From positions 1-64,000 of the forward strand of contig JASJCT010000017.1 in NCBI GenBank assembly GCA_030065855.1: a stretch of 64,000 nt of DNA, written 5' to 3'. The notes below the pieces were generated by a model. It ran no database searches, had not been told where the DNA came from, and worked only from the letters and a program-made list of their open reading frames with translations. Both the position numbers and the translations under genes were made by a program. Position 1 is the first letter of the stretch. Every line of letters begins with the position of its first letter. This document shows, piece after piece, positions 23,280-33,145 of the stretch. Origin of the DNA: Myxococcota bacterium. Lineage in GTDB: Bacteria; Myxococcota_A; Polyangia; JAAYKL01.

Positions 23280-25394
23280 TTATTTTTTGGGCTTCTTCTT
23301 CGGTCCGCGGCTTTTCTTGATGCGGACTTGGTCTGGCGGTTGCCAGGGTATGTTTGCGTGCTCGGCGATCCAGCCCAGCATGGTGTGCCACCAGAGCTTG
23401 GCGTTTTGGGGCTTCTTCACAAAGTGGGTCTCGTCCGGAAAAAACAGGAGCTTGGACGCCACTCCCTGGCGCTGTAGCGCGGTGAACAATTGAAGCCCCT
23501 GGGTGTAGGGCACCCGGTAGTCGTGCTCTCCGTGGATGACCAGGGTGGGGGTCTTGAAGCGCTTGACGTTTTGAGACGGTGTGTGCTTGGCATACAGGGC
23601 CGGGTTGGACCAGGGCGTGCCGTTGAATTCCCATTCGGGAAACCACAGCTCCTCCGTGGCTCCGTAAAAGCTCGCGTGGTCAAAAACCCCGGCGTGAGAA
23701 ATCAGACACCGAAACCGATCCGTGTTGCCCAGGATCCAGTTGATCATATAGCCGCCATAGGAGGCACCGACAGCGGAGACATTCCTAGGGTCGATGAATT
23801 TGAATTTTTTTGTGACGTAGGTCACACCTTTCATGATATCTTCGTACGGCTTGCCGCCCCAGTCTTTGCTCACCGCGTCCTTGAACGCTCGCCCATAGCC
23901 CGAGGATCCATGAAAGTTGAACGCTGCCACGACAATGCCTGCCGCGGCGAACAGCTGCAGGTTCCAGCGGGGATGAAACGCATCTGCGACCATTCCCTGA
24001 GGCCCGCCGTGTATCAACACCAGCAGGGGGTATTTCTTATTTGCACGAAACCCAGGGGGCGTGATCAAAAAACCGTGCACAGGGTCTGTGTCAGCGCCGG
24101 CAAAGGTGATCTCCTGAGATGCACCCATTTTAATGTTGGCGAGCCGCGATCCATTAATCTTCGTCAGCGGCCTCTCACCCGAGCCGAAAATGGAGGCCGC
24201 ATGAACCTCTGGCGGCCGAGACAAACGCTGCTGCAAAAATAAAATGGTGTCGCCACGTTGCCCGTACTGGGGATACGAGTTGGTGTGCTTGTCGATGAGC
24301 TTTGAGAATCTCTTGGCATTTACAAAGAGCCGGTAAACGGGTTTGTGCCCCTGGTCCGGCGCGGCAAATAGGATCTCATGGCCTTTTTTCGACCAGGCGA
24401 ACTGGGAAACCGAGCGATCGAGCGCCTTTGTAAGGGGGGTCTTGTTTTTGGTCTTAAGGTCGTAGAGGGTGAGCACGCGATGATCAGCTTCATAACCCGG
24501 TCGCTCCATGGCGAGGTAGGCCAGGGTACGGCCGTCTGGTGAGAAGGCCGGCCCGGCATCGCATGCCTTATTGGCCGCGGTGATATTCTCGGGTTTTCCC
24601 CCGGCCACGGGCACGATAAAAATGTCGTTGTTGGTATTCCAGGCTGGCTGCTCAGTGGCATTGGCTGTAAAGGCCACGTGCTTGCTATCTGGCGAGATGG
24701 AGAGATCCATGCCCGATCCCAGATCGAGGGGCGGGGTCTGCCAATTGCCCGGGGTTAGATCCCTGGGTTTGCCCCCCTTAAGCGGCACCCACCAGATATG
24801 CCCCACTCGTCCGTCGCGCCAGGTATCCCATACACGATATAGCAGTGCATCGTAAATCCGGGCCTTGACCGGGCTCTTTTTCTGTTGCTCGATCTTTTTC
24901 GCAGTGCATCTCAGGGTTTTGCACTCCGGATACACCATGATCTGAGCGGCCAGGTGCATCCCATCTGGCGCGATGGCAAAGTTATTTATCTCCAGCGGTA
25001 GATCCGTCAGCTGGCGCGCTTCACCGCCATGGATGTCGATACTCCAAACCTGTGCAGTGCCGGATCGGCGCGATAAAAAGGCCAGCTCCCCGGGGCGTCG
25101 CCAACGGGGCGCCCAATCCGAGTTATTTGATCGGGTCAACCGGCGGACAGTGCCCGTGTCGAGAGATACGATCCAAATGGACGAAGTGGCTTTGTTCTTC
25201 TCCATGCTGAACCGCTTGACCACGAACGCGGCTACAGGCTCGTCCGGCGATACTGTGAGATCAGAAAGCCACGCCATCCCAAATAGCTGATCCACGTCCA
25301 ACAGAGATGGCTTCTTTGCCGCTGCCTCAGGGACAATGGCCAAGGCCACGGCGATAAATGCACATACGCTTAGATGATTAATATTTCTATCCAT
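23280..25394 (-). CDS. S9 family prolyl oligopeptidase / acylaminoacyl peptidase, secreted
   Basis: A 704-residue peptidase. A signal peptide (about residues 1-26, ending AAA) is followed by a beta-propeller of WD40-like/TolB-like repeats (SPDGRTLAYLAMERPG is one of several) and a C-terminal alpha/beta hydrolase domain. The nucleophile elbow GASYGGYM is near residue 545, the acid in GEHDYRVPYTQG near 625 and the His in PDETHFV near 658. All three triad residues are present. It should cleave short peptides or N-acyl amino acids in the periplasm or outside. The C-terminus is a basic Lys-rich tail. A GAAGG site precedes the ATG. Confidence 0.92.
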   Translation of the reverse strand: MDRNINHLSVCAFIAVALAIVPEAAAKKPSLLDVDQLFGMAWLSDLTVSPDEPVAAFVVKRFSMEKNKATSSIWIVSLDTGTVRRLTRSNNSDWAPRWRRPGELAFLSRRSGTAQVWSIDIHGGEARQLTDLPLEINNFAIAPDGMHLAAQIMVYPECKTLRCTAKKIEQQKKSPVKARIYDALLYRVWDTWRDGRVGHIWWVPLKGGKPRDLTPGNWQTPPLDLGSGMDLSISPDSKHVAFTANATEQPAWNTNNDIFIVPVAGGKPENITAANKACDAGPAFSPDGRTLAYLAMERPGYEADHRVLTLYDLKTKNKTPLTKALDRSVSQFAWSKKGHEILFAAPDQGHKPVYRLFVNAKRFSKLIDKHTNSYPQYGQRGDTILFLQQRLSRPPEVHAASIFGSGERPLTKINGSRLANIKMGASQEITFAGADTDPVHGFLITPPGFRANKKYPLLVLIHGGPQGMVADAFHPRWNLQLFAAAGIVVAAFNFHGSSGYGRAFKDAVSKDWGGKPYEDIMKGVTYVTKKFKFIDPRNVSAVGASYGGYMINWILGNTDRFRCLISHAGVFDHASFYGATEELWFPEWEFNGTPWSNPALYAKHTPSQNVKRFKTPTLVIHGEHDYRVPYTQGLQLFTALQRQGVASKLLFFPDETHFVKKPQNAKLWWHTMLGWIAEHANIPWQPPDQVRIKKSRGPKKKPKK

Positions 25395-25521
25395 AACTTT
25401 CCCTTCTGATAAAGCCCAAAGGCCCTATCTCATGGCGTGACATGATACTCATTACCCCGCCTTTGACAAATAGTCCGCCCTAACCGATATCTATGGCGCG
25501 ATTGAGAATACGGAGCACACT

Positions 25522-27966
25522 TTGATAGACACAGTGGTGACCATCGACCATGGAAAACAAATGACGCACCCAAAGAAATTCCGGCTCAAAGCTGCCCAGT
25601 TGACCAAGACCCTACCCAATAGTTGGCTGCCGTTTGAAACCACTGCCAAGCTCTCACCGTACAGGGGCATGATCGGCCAGGAGCGGGCCATGCGCGCTGT
25701 CGAGATCGGCCTGGGCATTGGCACCAGAGGGTTTAACATCTTTGCCGCGGGGGAACCTGGATCCGGCAAGACCTCCACCTTAGAGCGTATTTTAAAGGAA
25801 CGCGCAGCTGACGCGCCCATCCCGGACGACCTCTGTTACGTGTACAATTTTCGAGAACCCGAGCGACCGCGCCCCATATTGCTGCCCGCGGGCAAGGGGC
25901 GTCAGCTCGCCAGAGATATGGAGCAATTGGTAGGCGAGCTCGAGCGGACCTTGCAACGGGTACTGTCTGACGGCGCCTTTGGCCATATTCGCGCCGGTAT
26001 TGTGGCAGACACGCGCAAGCAGGCCGATGCATTGACCAAACAGGCCCAGGACGCGGCCGAGCAGCTCGATCTGCGCATCGAGGAGGAAGACGAAAATCTC
26101 AAAGTCGTACCGCTGTTGAACGGCAAGGCACTGGATCAAAAGGCCTTTGAAACACTGCCGGCAACCCATCGGCAGCGCATCGAATCGAACGTGGTGGCCT
26201 TTCAAGAGCATCTGGACGCGTTTTCATTTGGCCGACGCCAGCTCGAACGGGAGCACAACGAGCGCCTCCTAACGGCAGAAGTGCGCGCTATCTCCCAGTT
26301 GGTATCTGAGCTCATCGGCGAGGTATCGGATCGCTATGAGCAGGTCAACGGAGACGTGACAAACTACCTCTCTGAAGTGAGAGATCACATACTGGAAAAC
26401 CACAGGACGTTCATTCCCCAAGAAGACCCAGAGGGCACCGATGATGGGGATCTTCCCCCGATGGATGTCCATAACATCTATCAGATCAACGTGGCTGTGG
26501 ATCGCACTGGCCAAAAGGGAGCGCCGGTCATTGTCGAGCGGATGCCGACCCCCTCGAACCTGTGCGGTTATTTTGAATACCGGGAAGCGCCTGGGGGCAT
26601 GGCAACCGATCACACCATGATCCGGGCCGGGGCCCTGCACCAGGCCAACGGCGGATATCTGCTCATTCAGGTGGGCGATCTTCTATCCCAGGAAGGATCG
26701 TGGGATTGCCTGAAGCGCTCCCTACGCCATAAAGGCGTGCGCGTGGATGAGGGCACTGCAAGTGGGGAGGGGCGCTTGCGGGTCGCGGGCATGATGAAGC
26801 CAGGCACCGTGGCCCTAAAGCTCAAGGTGATCCTGGTCGGCAATCACGAGGCATATTACTTCTTAAAAACAGAAGACGAAGAATTCGGCCGCCTCTTTAA
26901 AGTCAAGGCCGACTTCGAGGGCTCCATGAGGCGTACGCGCGGCAATGTGATGCAGCTGGCCCAATTCCTCGGTCAGGTCTGCCGCGAAGAGAACCACTTA
27001 CCCCTGCATCGCCAGGGCATGGTCAGGCTCGTGGACTATGCCTCGCGTAGGGTGGGAGATCAGGAGCGAATGACCGCACGTCGGGCCGATCTCCTCGACG
27101 TAGTGGCCGAGGCCAATTTGTTTGCCCGAGAGGCAGGTGCCCGGTCCATTCGAGGCCGGGACGTGGATCAGGCGGTTACTGAAAACCGATACAGAAACAG
27201 TGCCCTTTGCGATAGGATCGCCCGGGAAATCCGCCAGGGTGCCATCCTTATCCGGACTCGGGGCATGGCCGTGGGCCAGATCAATGGCATCGCCCTGTAC
27301 GACACGCTTGGGGATTCTTTTGGCATCCCCGTTCGCATCACAGCGCGCACTTACGCGGGCCGCAGGGGGGTGGTCAACATCGACAGGGAAGTCCAGCTAT
27401 CCGGTGCCATCCACGACAAGGCCGCGATGATCCTGGTTGGGTATCTCGGCGGTCGGTACGCACAGGACCAGCGCCTCGGACTCTCTGCCTCCATCACGTT
27501 CGAGCAATCCTACGATGAAATAGACGGGGATTCCGCGTCCAGTGCCGAGCTCTACGCACTGCTGTCTGCCCTATCTGGATGCCCCATCCGCCAGGGCATC
27601 GCCGTGACCGGATCGGTGAACCAACTCGGCGAGATCCAACCCATCGGCGGGGTCAACGAAAAGATAGAAGGTATCTTTAAAATTTGCGAAAAGCGTGGCC
27701 TCACCGGGAACGAGGGCGTGTTGATTCCCAAGACCAATATCAGGAATCTGATGCTGGAAAAAGAAGTGATCGACGCGGTTGAGAAAAACAAATTCAACAT
27801 CTACGCGGTCAACACGGTAGACGAAGGCATTGAAGTGCTGACCGGCATCAAAGCCGGCAAGCGATTAAAAAGCGGAAAATTTTCTAAAGACAGTATTAAT
27901 GATTTAGTAGACAGACGGCTAAAGCAACTCCAGGCAGTCATTCAAAAGGCCGGCCTACGACATTGA
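25522..27966 (+). CDS. Lon-like ATP-dependent protease (AAA_32 type)
   Basis: An 814-residue protease of the Lon family subgroup with the AAA_32 N-terminal region. Walker A GEPGSGKTST lies near residue 77. A long coiled-coil-rich insertion follows (about 130-270, including QDAAEQLDLRIEEEDENLK). The C-terminal Lon protease domain has the catalytic Ser in DGDSASSAEL (about 672) and Lys in GGVNEKIEG (about 714), the Lon dyad. The first possible start is TTG at 25522 with CGGAG six bases upstream; ATG at 25561 is an alternative with a poor site. It probably degrades misfolded or specific regulatory proteins in the cytoplasm. Confidence 0.9.
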   Translation: MIDTVVTIDHGKQMTHPKKFRLKAAQLTKTLPNSWLPFETTAKLSPYRGMIGQERAMRAVEIGLGIGTRGFNIFAAGEPGSGKTSTLERILKERAADAPIPDDLCYVYNFREPERPRPILLPAGKGRQLARDMEQLVGELERTLQRVLSDGAFGHIRAGIVADTRKQADALTKQAQDAAEQLDLRIEEEDENLKVVPLLNGKALDQKAFETLPATHRQRIESNVVAFQEHLDAFSFGRRQLEREHNERLLTAEVRAISQLVSELIGEVSDRYEQVNGDVTNYLSEVRDHILENHRTFIPQEDPEGTDDGDLPPMDVHNIYQINVAVDRTGQKGAPVIVERMPTPSNLCGYFEYREAPGGMATDHTMIRAGALHQANGGYLLIQVGDLLSQEGSWDCLKRSLRHKGVRVDEGTASGEGRLRVAGMMKPGTVALKLKVILVGNHEAYYFLKTEDEEFGRLFKVKADFEGSMRRTRGNVMQLAQFLGQVCREENHLPLHRQGMVRLVDYASRRVGDQERMTARRADLLDVVAEANLFAREAGARSIRGRDVDQAVTENRYRNSALCDRIAREIRQGAILIRTRGMAVGQINGIALYDTLGDSFGIPVRITARTYAGRRGVVNIDREVQLSGAIHDKAAMILVGYLGGRYAQDQRLGLSASITFEQSYDEIDGDSASSAELYALLSALSGCPIRQGIAVTGSVNQLGEIQPIGGVNEKIEGIFKICEKRGLTGNEGVLIPKTNIRNLMLEKEVIDAVEKNKFNIYAVNTVDEGIEVLTGIKAGKRLKSGKFSKDSINDLVDRRLKQLQAVIQKAGLRH

Positions 27967-27988
27967 GCTGTGATCGCGTGCAGGGTTA

Positions 27989-30607
27989 CTATTCGTTGTG
28001 GATCGGCATATTGAACTCAATATTGATACTCGACCCGTAAGTTGTGCCTGACGGGGTTACGAAAAACACGTTCCCAACGACTCGGCCGTAAAGATATCCC
28101 AACTGGCCACTGCTGCCGGGCATATAACCGTCTAGCCCATCAGGTAACGACGGCGGACTCTGAGTTGAGGCCATTACCTTGCCCCACTCATCACCTAATG
28201 GCGTCTGAACGTCAGTATCCATGTCACCCGCCCACATAGAGAATGGCGCAATCTGACCTGATTGTTCATCAAATGAGAGATACACCGCAAAAAACTGACT
28301 CCTGTGGTAACTGGCCCAGCTGCTCAACCGTCCATAAAGCACGATATCGGACGGCCCGTCATACCTGCTGCCGTAGACGAGATCCCATCGGCCGGACAGA
28401 TCCTGTCTCAGTACGGGCTCCCTGGGAAAGACTCTCTGTGGGTCACCTGTTGACTCGTTTGCCATGACATGATCGCGCTGCATATCGAGGAGCCCGTACC
28501 CACCGTTATAAACCTGAGAGTCAAAACAATAGACCGTGTGGGTTACCCCGTCGTTGACGAACGGGGATGGCAGGCTTCCAGTAAAGGCAACTTTCGCAAC
28601 AGTGTTTTGTGGTGCATGGATTGAGTTTGAATAGGCCGATTCTATACTCCCGTTCACAGCTGACACCCGGAACCAGTGGTCCTGGCACGGCATTAAATCA
28701 GTGATCGGCTCAGATGTGGTGTTGGCCGGCACCTGACCCAAGTAGTCAAAGGGACCACTCGCACTATAGAAGGACCTATAGATGCGATACCCGGTTTCGT
28801 TGGTTGCGTTGTCTGTCCAGGTCAGGTTGAGCGTTGACAGGGATGACCATTGCCCCTGCAGGTTGGTGGGCGCAGCAGGAGTGTCGGGCACGGTAGACTG
28901 CTCCTCCAAAAACACCTCGCTCTGGCACGCCTGGTAGGGAAAGACCGGGCGATTGGGATCGGTTGGCACCTGGGGGGGGCCGGTATTTACCCCAAAGTTG
29001 CCCAGGGGAACGGGTCCGGTCGCCTCCATGCGAAAGGGGCGCAGGACAATGTCGGTATTGCTCGGCAGGTTGTAAACAGCGTGCAGGGTCTCAGGCGTAT
29101 TATCCACGTTAAACGTTCTGACAACAGGTGCGCTGCCGGCAATCGGGATCGTTATTTCGAGGTTGTAGTCCCCTTGGATGCCTTGGCTATCCACGCGCAC
29201 GCAGGATTGATCGGTCTTGATCAAATCCGCGTTAAACGCAGAGAAGTGACCGACCTTGGCCACGTAGGCATCCCCTTTTTGATTGAGCTTCATGGTGCCT
29301 TCAACTTTCCAGATGCCCCGTGCTTCATCATAGATGAGCAGGGGGATAGTGGGTGCAATGGACTTAGGAAACTTTTTTACCTGCAATGGATCGACCGGGA
29401 TTGTCAGCTCTGCTTGGGCTCCGGTCTTCAGGTTATACGACTTCCCCCCCCCGCCATAGATGTCGATAGTGCCGGCGCCAGTGCTGCGCATCACACCAGT
29501 TGTCTCGCCGGTCCGAACCGTGTAGTCCCCTGGCATGCCTTCGGGCGAAAACAGGTCAACCGTTGACATGGAGATGGTGACATTCCCAGTCGGTGGGTTG
29601 CCGCTGGCATCGACCAGTGAATTGGCCGGGATCTGCACGGCAAACCCCGGGCTGCACTCGGTTCCGGCCTCGATGATATCAACCACTGCTTGAAGCTCCC
29701 CGGGGAAGGGGCCGGTCACAAAGACGCCACTGCTCGAATAAAACCGGGGTGTGTGTTGATTTTTAAAGCGGGACCAGTCAACGCGGCTGCTAAGAGAGCC
29801 CCGACACTGGCGACGCCTGAACGGGGCTTTGACAGAGATGGGCTTGGTGGGATCCACCGAATGCTTGATCCCAGGCGGCAGCTGCCAGGTCACGTCGTCA
29901 ATCGGCTTGTCAAATATGCGAGACAGCAACCCATATCCGGGTTTGCGCACGGTGACGATAAAGGTCTCATCGTCACCTTCCTTGAGCGCTATTTTAAACT
30001 TCCCTTTACTGTCGGTCTTGGCAGCATTTCCATTTACGGTAACGTCCGCATTCTGGATCGGCTTGTTGCCCACGGTGACGATCTTTCCACTGAATATAGG
30101 GTCTGTGCCGTCATCGATCTTTAAGAAGGCTTGGGTCTGACCACCGCGGCCGTCAGATACCACGAGCTTTAGGTCGTTTTTGCCTGAGGGTCGGCCTGTT
30201 TTCCAAGTGATTTTACCCTGTTCAATGGGTTCCAACTGCCCGGCGCCAAATGCAACTTGCCAGTCATAGGTCAGGGCATCACCATCTGGATCCCGAGCGA
30301 TCGCCTCGATGGTCACTGATGCGTTTGGTTTGATCAATCGGGTAGCCTTGCTGCCTTTGTATGCGACGAGGTGCAGAATTTTTGGCTGCTGATTGCCTGC
30401 CAATGCTTTGCTGCCAGCACCCACCTGGGAAAACGCGACGGGTTTTGAATCTTTTTTCTCGGGAACTGCCTTGGCAGCGCCACCTTCCTTGTCAGTATCT
30501 GGTGTCTCCAAAACCTCTTGTTGCGCACCTGGCGCCTTGACGCCTTCCTTATGCGCACAACTCAGAACAACCAACGTGAGTACGGATACAAATGCCACTT
30601 TTTTCAT
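27989..30607 (-). CDS. Large lipoprotein with carboxypeptidase-like and fibronectin III-like domains
   Basis: An 872-residue probable outer-membrane or surface lipoprotein: signal peptide MKKVAFVSVLTLVVLSC with lipobox LSC at residue 17. After a charged linker there is a PKD/cadherin-like segment (ITIEAIARDPDGDAL-type, about 95-165) and a carboxypeptidase-regulatory-like fold (KPIQNADVTVNGNAAKTDSK, about 180-240). Middle Ig-like or ZU5-like regions contain VSISMSTVD-type strands. A fibronectin type III domain begins near PAAPTNLQGQW (about 580) and includes WTDNATNETGYRIYRS. Function unknown; adhesion or envelope structure is plausible. AAAGGAGG precedes the ATG. It converges with the Lon gene, separated by 22 bases. 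Confidence 0.75.
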   Translation of the reverse strand: MKKVAFVSVLTLVVLSCAHKEGVKAPGAQQEVLETPDTDKEGGAAKAVPEKKDSKPVAFSQVGAGSKALAGNQQPKILHLVAYKGSKATRLIKPNASVTIEAIARDPDGDALTYDWQVAFGAGQLEPIEQGKITWKTGRPSGKNDLKLVVSDGRGGQTQAFLKIDDGTDPIFSGKIVTVGNKPIQNADVTVNGNAAKTDSKGKFKIALKEGDDETFIVTVRKPGYGLLSRIFDKPIDDVTWQLPPGIKHSVDPTKPISVKAPFRRRQCRGSLSSRVDWSRFKNQHTPRFYSSSGVFVTGPFPGELQAVVDIIEAGTECSPGFAVQIPANSLVDASGNPPTGNVTISMSTVDLFSPEGMPGDYTVRTGETTGVMRSTGAGTIDIYGGGGKSYNLKTGAQAELTIPVDPLQVKKFPKSIAPTIPLLIYDEARGIWKVEGTMKLNQKGDAYVAKVGHFSAFNADLIKTDQSCVRVDSQGIQGDYNLEITIPIAGSAPVVRTFNVDNTPETLHAVYNLPSNTDIVLRPFRMEATGPVPLGNFGVNTGPPQVPTDPNRPVFPYQACQSEVFLEEQSTVPDTPAAPTNLQGQWSSLSTLNLTWTDNATNETGYRIYRSFYSASGPFDYLGQVPANTTSEPITDLMPCQDHWFRVSAVNGSIESAYSNSIHAPQNTVAKVAFTGSLPSPFVNDGVTHTVYCFDSQVYNGGYGLLDMQRDHVMANESTGDPQRVFPREPVLRQDLSGRWDLVYGSRYDGPSDIVLYGRLSSWASYHRSQFFAVYLSFDEQSGQIAPFSMWAGDMDTDVQTPLGDEWGKVMASTQSPPSLPDGLDGYMPGSSGQLGYLYGRVVGNVFFVTPSGTTYGSSINIEFNMPIHNE

Positions 30608-30725
30608 ACAGTCCTCCTTTCGCTGTTTCTAAAAAAATTTGCTATCACTGAATTAATCGGGATTAAAACCACAAGAGATGGGGTCAAGTCAAGGCAGTGG
30701 GTGTGATGGGTGGATCTGACGAGGC

Positions 30726-30813
30726 CCGCCTACGCCGAGCCTCCGGCGGGGTTATCGAGTTTCGAGATGGATTACGAAGAACCAAGATCCCGCCGTAGGC
30801 TCGGCGTAGGCGG
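30726..30813. repeat. 25-base inverted repeat
   Basis: The arms at 30726-30750 and 30789-30813 begin CCGCCTACGCCGAGCC and are reverse complements apart from one base. Each arm can also fold on itself (CCGCC with GGCGG). The element lies in the 255-base gap upstream of the large lipoprotein gene and downstream of ribA. It could act as a terminator for ribA or be a repetitive palindromic element. Confidence 0.75.
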
Positions 30814-30862
30814 ACACGTCAAAACTCAACACATCTATTAAGATCTTAGTCTTTGCAGACAT

Positions 30863-31657
30863 CTAGAGTTTCGGCAGCAAATGACCTTTGGACCTTTTGG
30901 CGCGCAAGTAGCGAACATTGTGTTGCCCCACGCCGGCCAGGTGCGAGACCATTTCAGATACTGTCTGTCCTGCATCTTCCAAGTGCTGGCGCTTGAGGGG
31001 ATTGTTCGATAGGAGCCGGATGGGCTTGCCTTTTAGCAAAAACCGCAAGGCCACGGCCGCGTCAGTGAAATCCCGGGAATCCTCGGGCAATCCCAAGGAC
31101 ACATTGGCCTGGTAGGTGTCTTGGCCATCGTCTTGCAACAGATAGGTAATGGCCTTGGCCCACAAGCCAATGCCCCTGCCCTCGTGACCAGACATGTACA
31201 CCACTGCGCCAGACTTCTCTTGAACCAATTGCTCAAAGGCCGCTTCGAGTTGAGGACCGCATTCGCACCGCATGGATCCGAACACGTCACCTGTGAGGCA
31301 ACAGGAATGGATGCGAACCAGTGGGTTTGGCTGACTGAGAAATCCAGGCAAGGCAAAGATCGAATTGACAGACATGTTGCACTGCACGAGCTCCCGGAAT
31401 GCGTTCGTGTTTCCGTCTTGCACCCGGTTTGCCGCATCCATAACATTGGCGAGCTCTACTCTACGGACAAATAAAAACCAGGAGAGGGTCCACTCCCTAT
31501 CCCCGATGACCCGTGGAATGGGAATCGGCCCCAGGATTGACAGGAAGGGTTTTGCCTTGTCTCCTCCGTTTATCGGTCTGCCCTGACAGTCGACCGTTAC
31601 CAAACGGTCGTCTGTTTCGAGCTTTTCGCGTATTTTTTTATCCACGTAACTGAACAA
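30863..31657 (-). CDS. ribA: GTP cyclohydrolase II
   Basis: A 264-residue enzyme opening the GTP ring to give the first riboflavin precursor. The zinc site is the pattern C-L-T-G-D-x6-C-x-C (about residues 120-133), followed by the GTP-binding VVYMSGHEGRGIGLWAK. The end has IRLLSNNPLKRQHLEDAG. The N-terminal 100 residues are longer than in E. coli RibA and not related to RibB, so this is not the bifunctional RibBA. The start is TTG at 31657 with an excellent GGAGGT site seven bases upstream. It stands alone, with no other rib gene in view. Confidence 0.9.
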   Translation of the reverse strand: MFSYVDKKIREKLETDDRLVTVDCQGRPINGGDKAKPFLSILGPIPIPRVIGDREWTLSWFLFVRRVELANVMDAANRVQDGNTNAFRELVQCNMSVNSIFALPGFLSQPNPLVRIHSCCLTGDVFGSMRCECGPQLEAAFEQLVQEKSGAVVYMSGHEGRGIGLWAKAITYLLQDDGQDTYQANVSLGLPEDSRDFTDAAVALRFLLKGKPIRLLSNNPLKRQHLEDAGQTVSEMVSHLAGVGQHNVRYLRAKRSKGHLLPKL

Positions 31658-31757
31658 AGACGTACCTCCGAGGTCGATTTACCACATACCGACAAAAAAA
31701 CACCACGGGAATTTATTTTGACGTGTCCGCATCCGCAGAGGCCCACGGCGAGAAGTT

Positions 31758-33143
31758 CTATGCGTGTATTGCGCGGTTGTTCACGTCCAGGGCTGCTTCT
31801 TTTACTGCCTCGGACAGGGTTGGGTGGGCGTGCCAGGTGCGGGCCATATCCTCGCTGCTCGCGCCCAGGGCCATGGCTGTGGCCGCCTCAGTGATGAGAT
31901 CGCCCGCGTGGGGACCGATGATGTGCACGCCGAGTACCCGGTCGGTCGTCGCGTGGGCCAGGATTTTTACCAAGCCATCGATCTTGCCCATGGCCAGGGA
32001 TCTGCCGATGCCTCGAAACGAAAACGTACCTTTTCGATACGGGATATTTGCTTGCTTCAGGGCTGCCTCTGTTTTTCCGACCTGGGCAACCTCTGGATCT
32101 GTGTAGACCACACCAGGCAGGGTGTCGTAGTCCACATGTCCAGTGCCAGTGGCGATCTTCTCCACGCATGCGACCGCTTCTTCAGAGGCCTTGTGGGCGA
32201 GCAAGGGCCCGCCGATCACGTCGCCAACAGCGCAGATGCTCGGTACGGAGGTCTGATAGTTATCATCTACTGTGATAAATCCCCGTGGGTTGGTTTGAAC
32301 GCCCGCGCCTTCCAGGTTTAACCCGCTCGTATTGGGACTTCGACCCACTGCGACCAGAACCTGATCTGCCTGGATCTCTTTGTCGTTGAACGCAACAGTG
32401 CATTCATCACCTGTGACCCGGGCACCCGATACCTGTGCGCTAAGCTCAAAAACAATGCCCTGCTTTTTGAATACGCGCTGGCCGTGTTTGGCGATTTCCT
32501 CGTCAGCACCGGGCAAGATGCGGTCCATGTATTCGAGAATCGTGACCTCTGAGCCGAGGCGTCGCCACACGGATCCGAGCTCGATCCCGATCGCCCCAGC
32601 GCCAATGACCACCAGCCTGGGGGGAACAGCGGGATAGGACAAGGCCTCGGTGCTGCTGCCAATGCGATCTTTGACAAACGGCACATTGGGGAGGGTCGCC
32701 GCAGTCGACCCCGTGGCAATGACGATGCGATCAGCCGCCACTGTGACGGTTTGCTCGCCCACAACGCGAACCTGGCCATTGCCCTGGAGTTGCGCCTCGC
32801 CTGTGATGGCGTCGATCTTGTTTTTTTTGAAGAGAAAGGCGATGCCCTTGGTCAGTTGGGCCACGATCTTTTCCTTGCGGCGCATCATTGCCGGTAAGTC
32901 CAGTCGCACATCGTCGACCAGGATGCCGTGGGTTTTTAGGGATTGGCGCGCCTCGGCAAAGCGCTCGCTAGAGTCCAACAGGGCCTTGCTGGGGATACAA
33001 CCGATATTGAGGCACGTACCGCCGAGGGTCGATGACTTTTCAATGCACGCGGTGGTGAGCCCGAGCTGGGCAGCCCGGATAGCGCCCACATAACCGGCCG
33101 GTCCTCCACCTAAGAATACGATATCATACCGTTTTTCAGTCAT
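31758..33143 (-). CDS. lpdA: Dihydrolipoamide dehydrogenase (E3)
   Basis: A 461-residue flavoprotein disulfide reductase. FAD motif GGGPAGYVGAIRAA starts at residue 12, the redox pair is C44/C49 in GGTCLNIGCIPSK, the NAD motif VIGAGAIGIELGSVW lies near 178, and the C-terminal catalytic region is WHAHPTLSEAVKEAAL. It reoxidises the lipoyl group of the 2-oxoglutarate dehydrogenase complex with NAD. The ATG at 33143 has GGAGGT upstream and follows the E2 stop by two bases; a GTG at 33149 overlapping that stop is possible. It is the last gene of the E1-E2-E3 operon. Confidence 0.95.
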   Translation of the reverse strand: MTEKRYDIVFLGGGPAGYVGAIRAAQLGLTTACIEKSSTLGGTCLNIGCIPSKALLDSSERFAEARQSLKTHGILVDDVRLDLPAMMRRKEKIVAQLTKGIAFLFKKNKIDAITGEAQLQGNGQVRVVGEQTVTVAADRIVIATGSTAATLPNVPFVKDRIGSSTEALSYPAVPPRLVVIGAGAIGIELGSVWRRLGSEVTILEYMDRILPGADEEIAKHGQRVFKKQGIVFELSAQVSGARVTGDECTVAFNDKEIQADQVLVAVGRSPNTSGLNLEGAGVQTNPRGFITVDDNYQTSVPSICAVGDVIGGPLLAHKASEEAVACVEKIATGTGHVDYDTLPGVVYTDPEVAQVGKTEAALKQANIPYRKGTFSFRGIGRSLAMGKIDGLVKILAHATTDRVLGVHIIGPHAGDLITEAATAMALGASSEDMARTWHAHPTLSEAVKEAALDVNNRAIHA

Positions 33144-33145
33144 GA

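Noticed and set aside
31658-31757. RibBA fusion
   Set aside because: The N-terminal part of the GTP cyclohydrolase lacks the dihydroxybutanone-phosphate synthase motifs and is too short.
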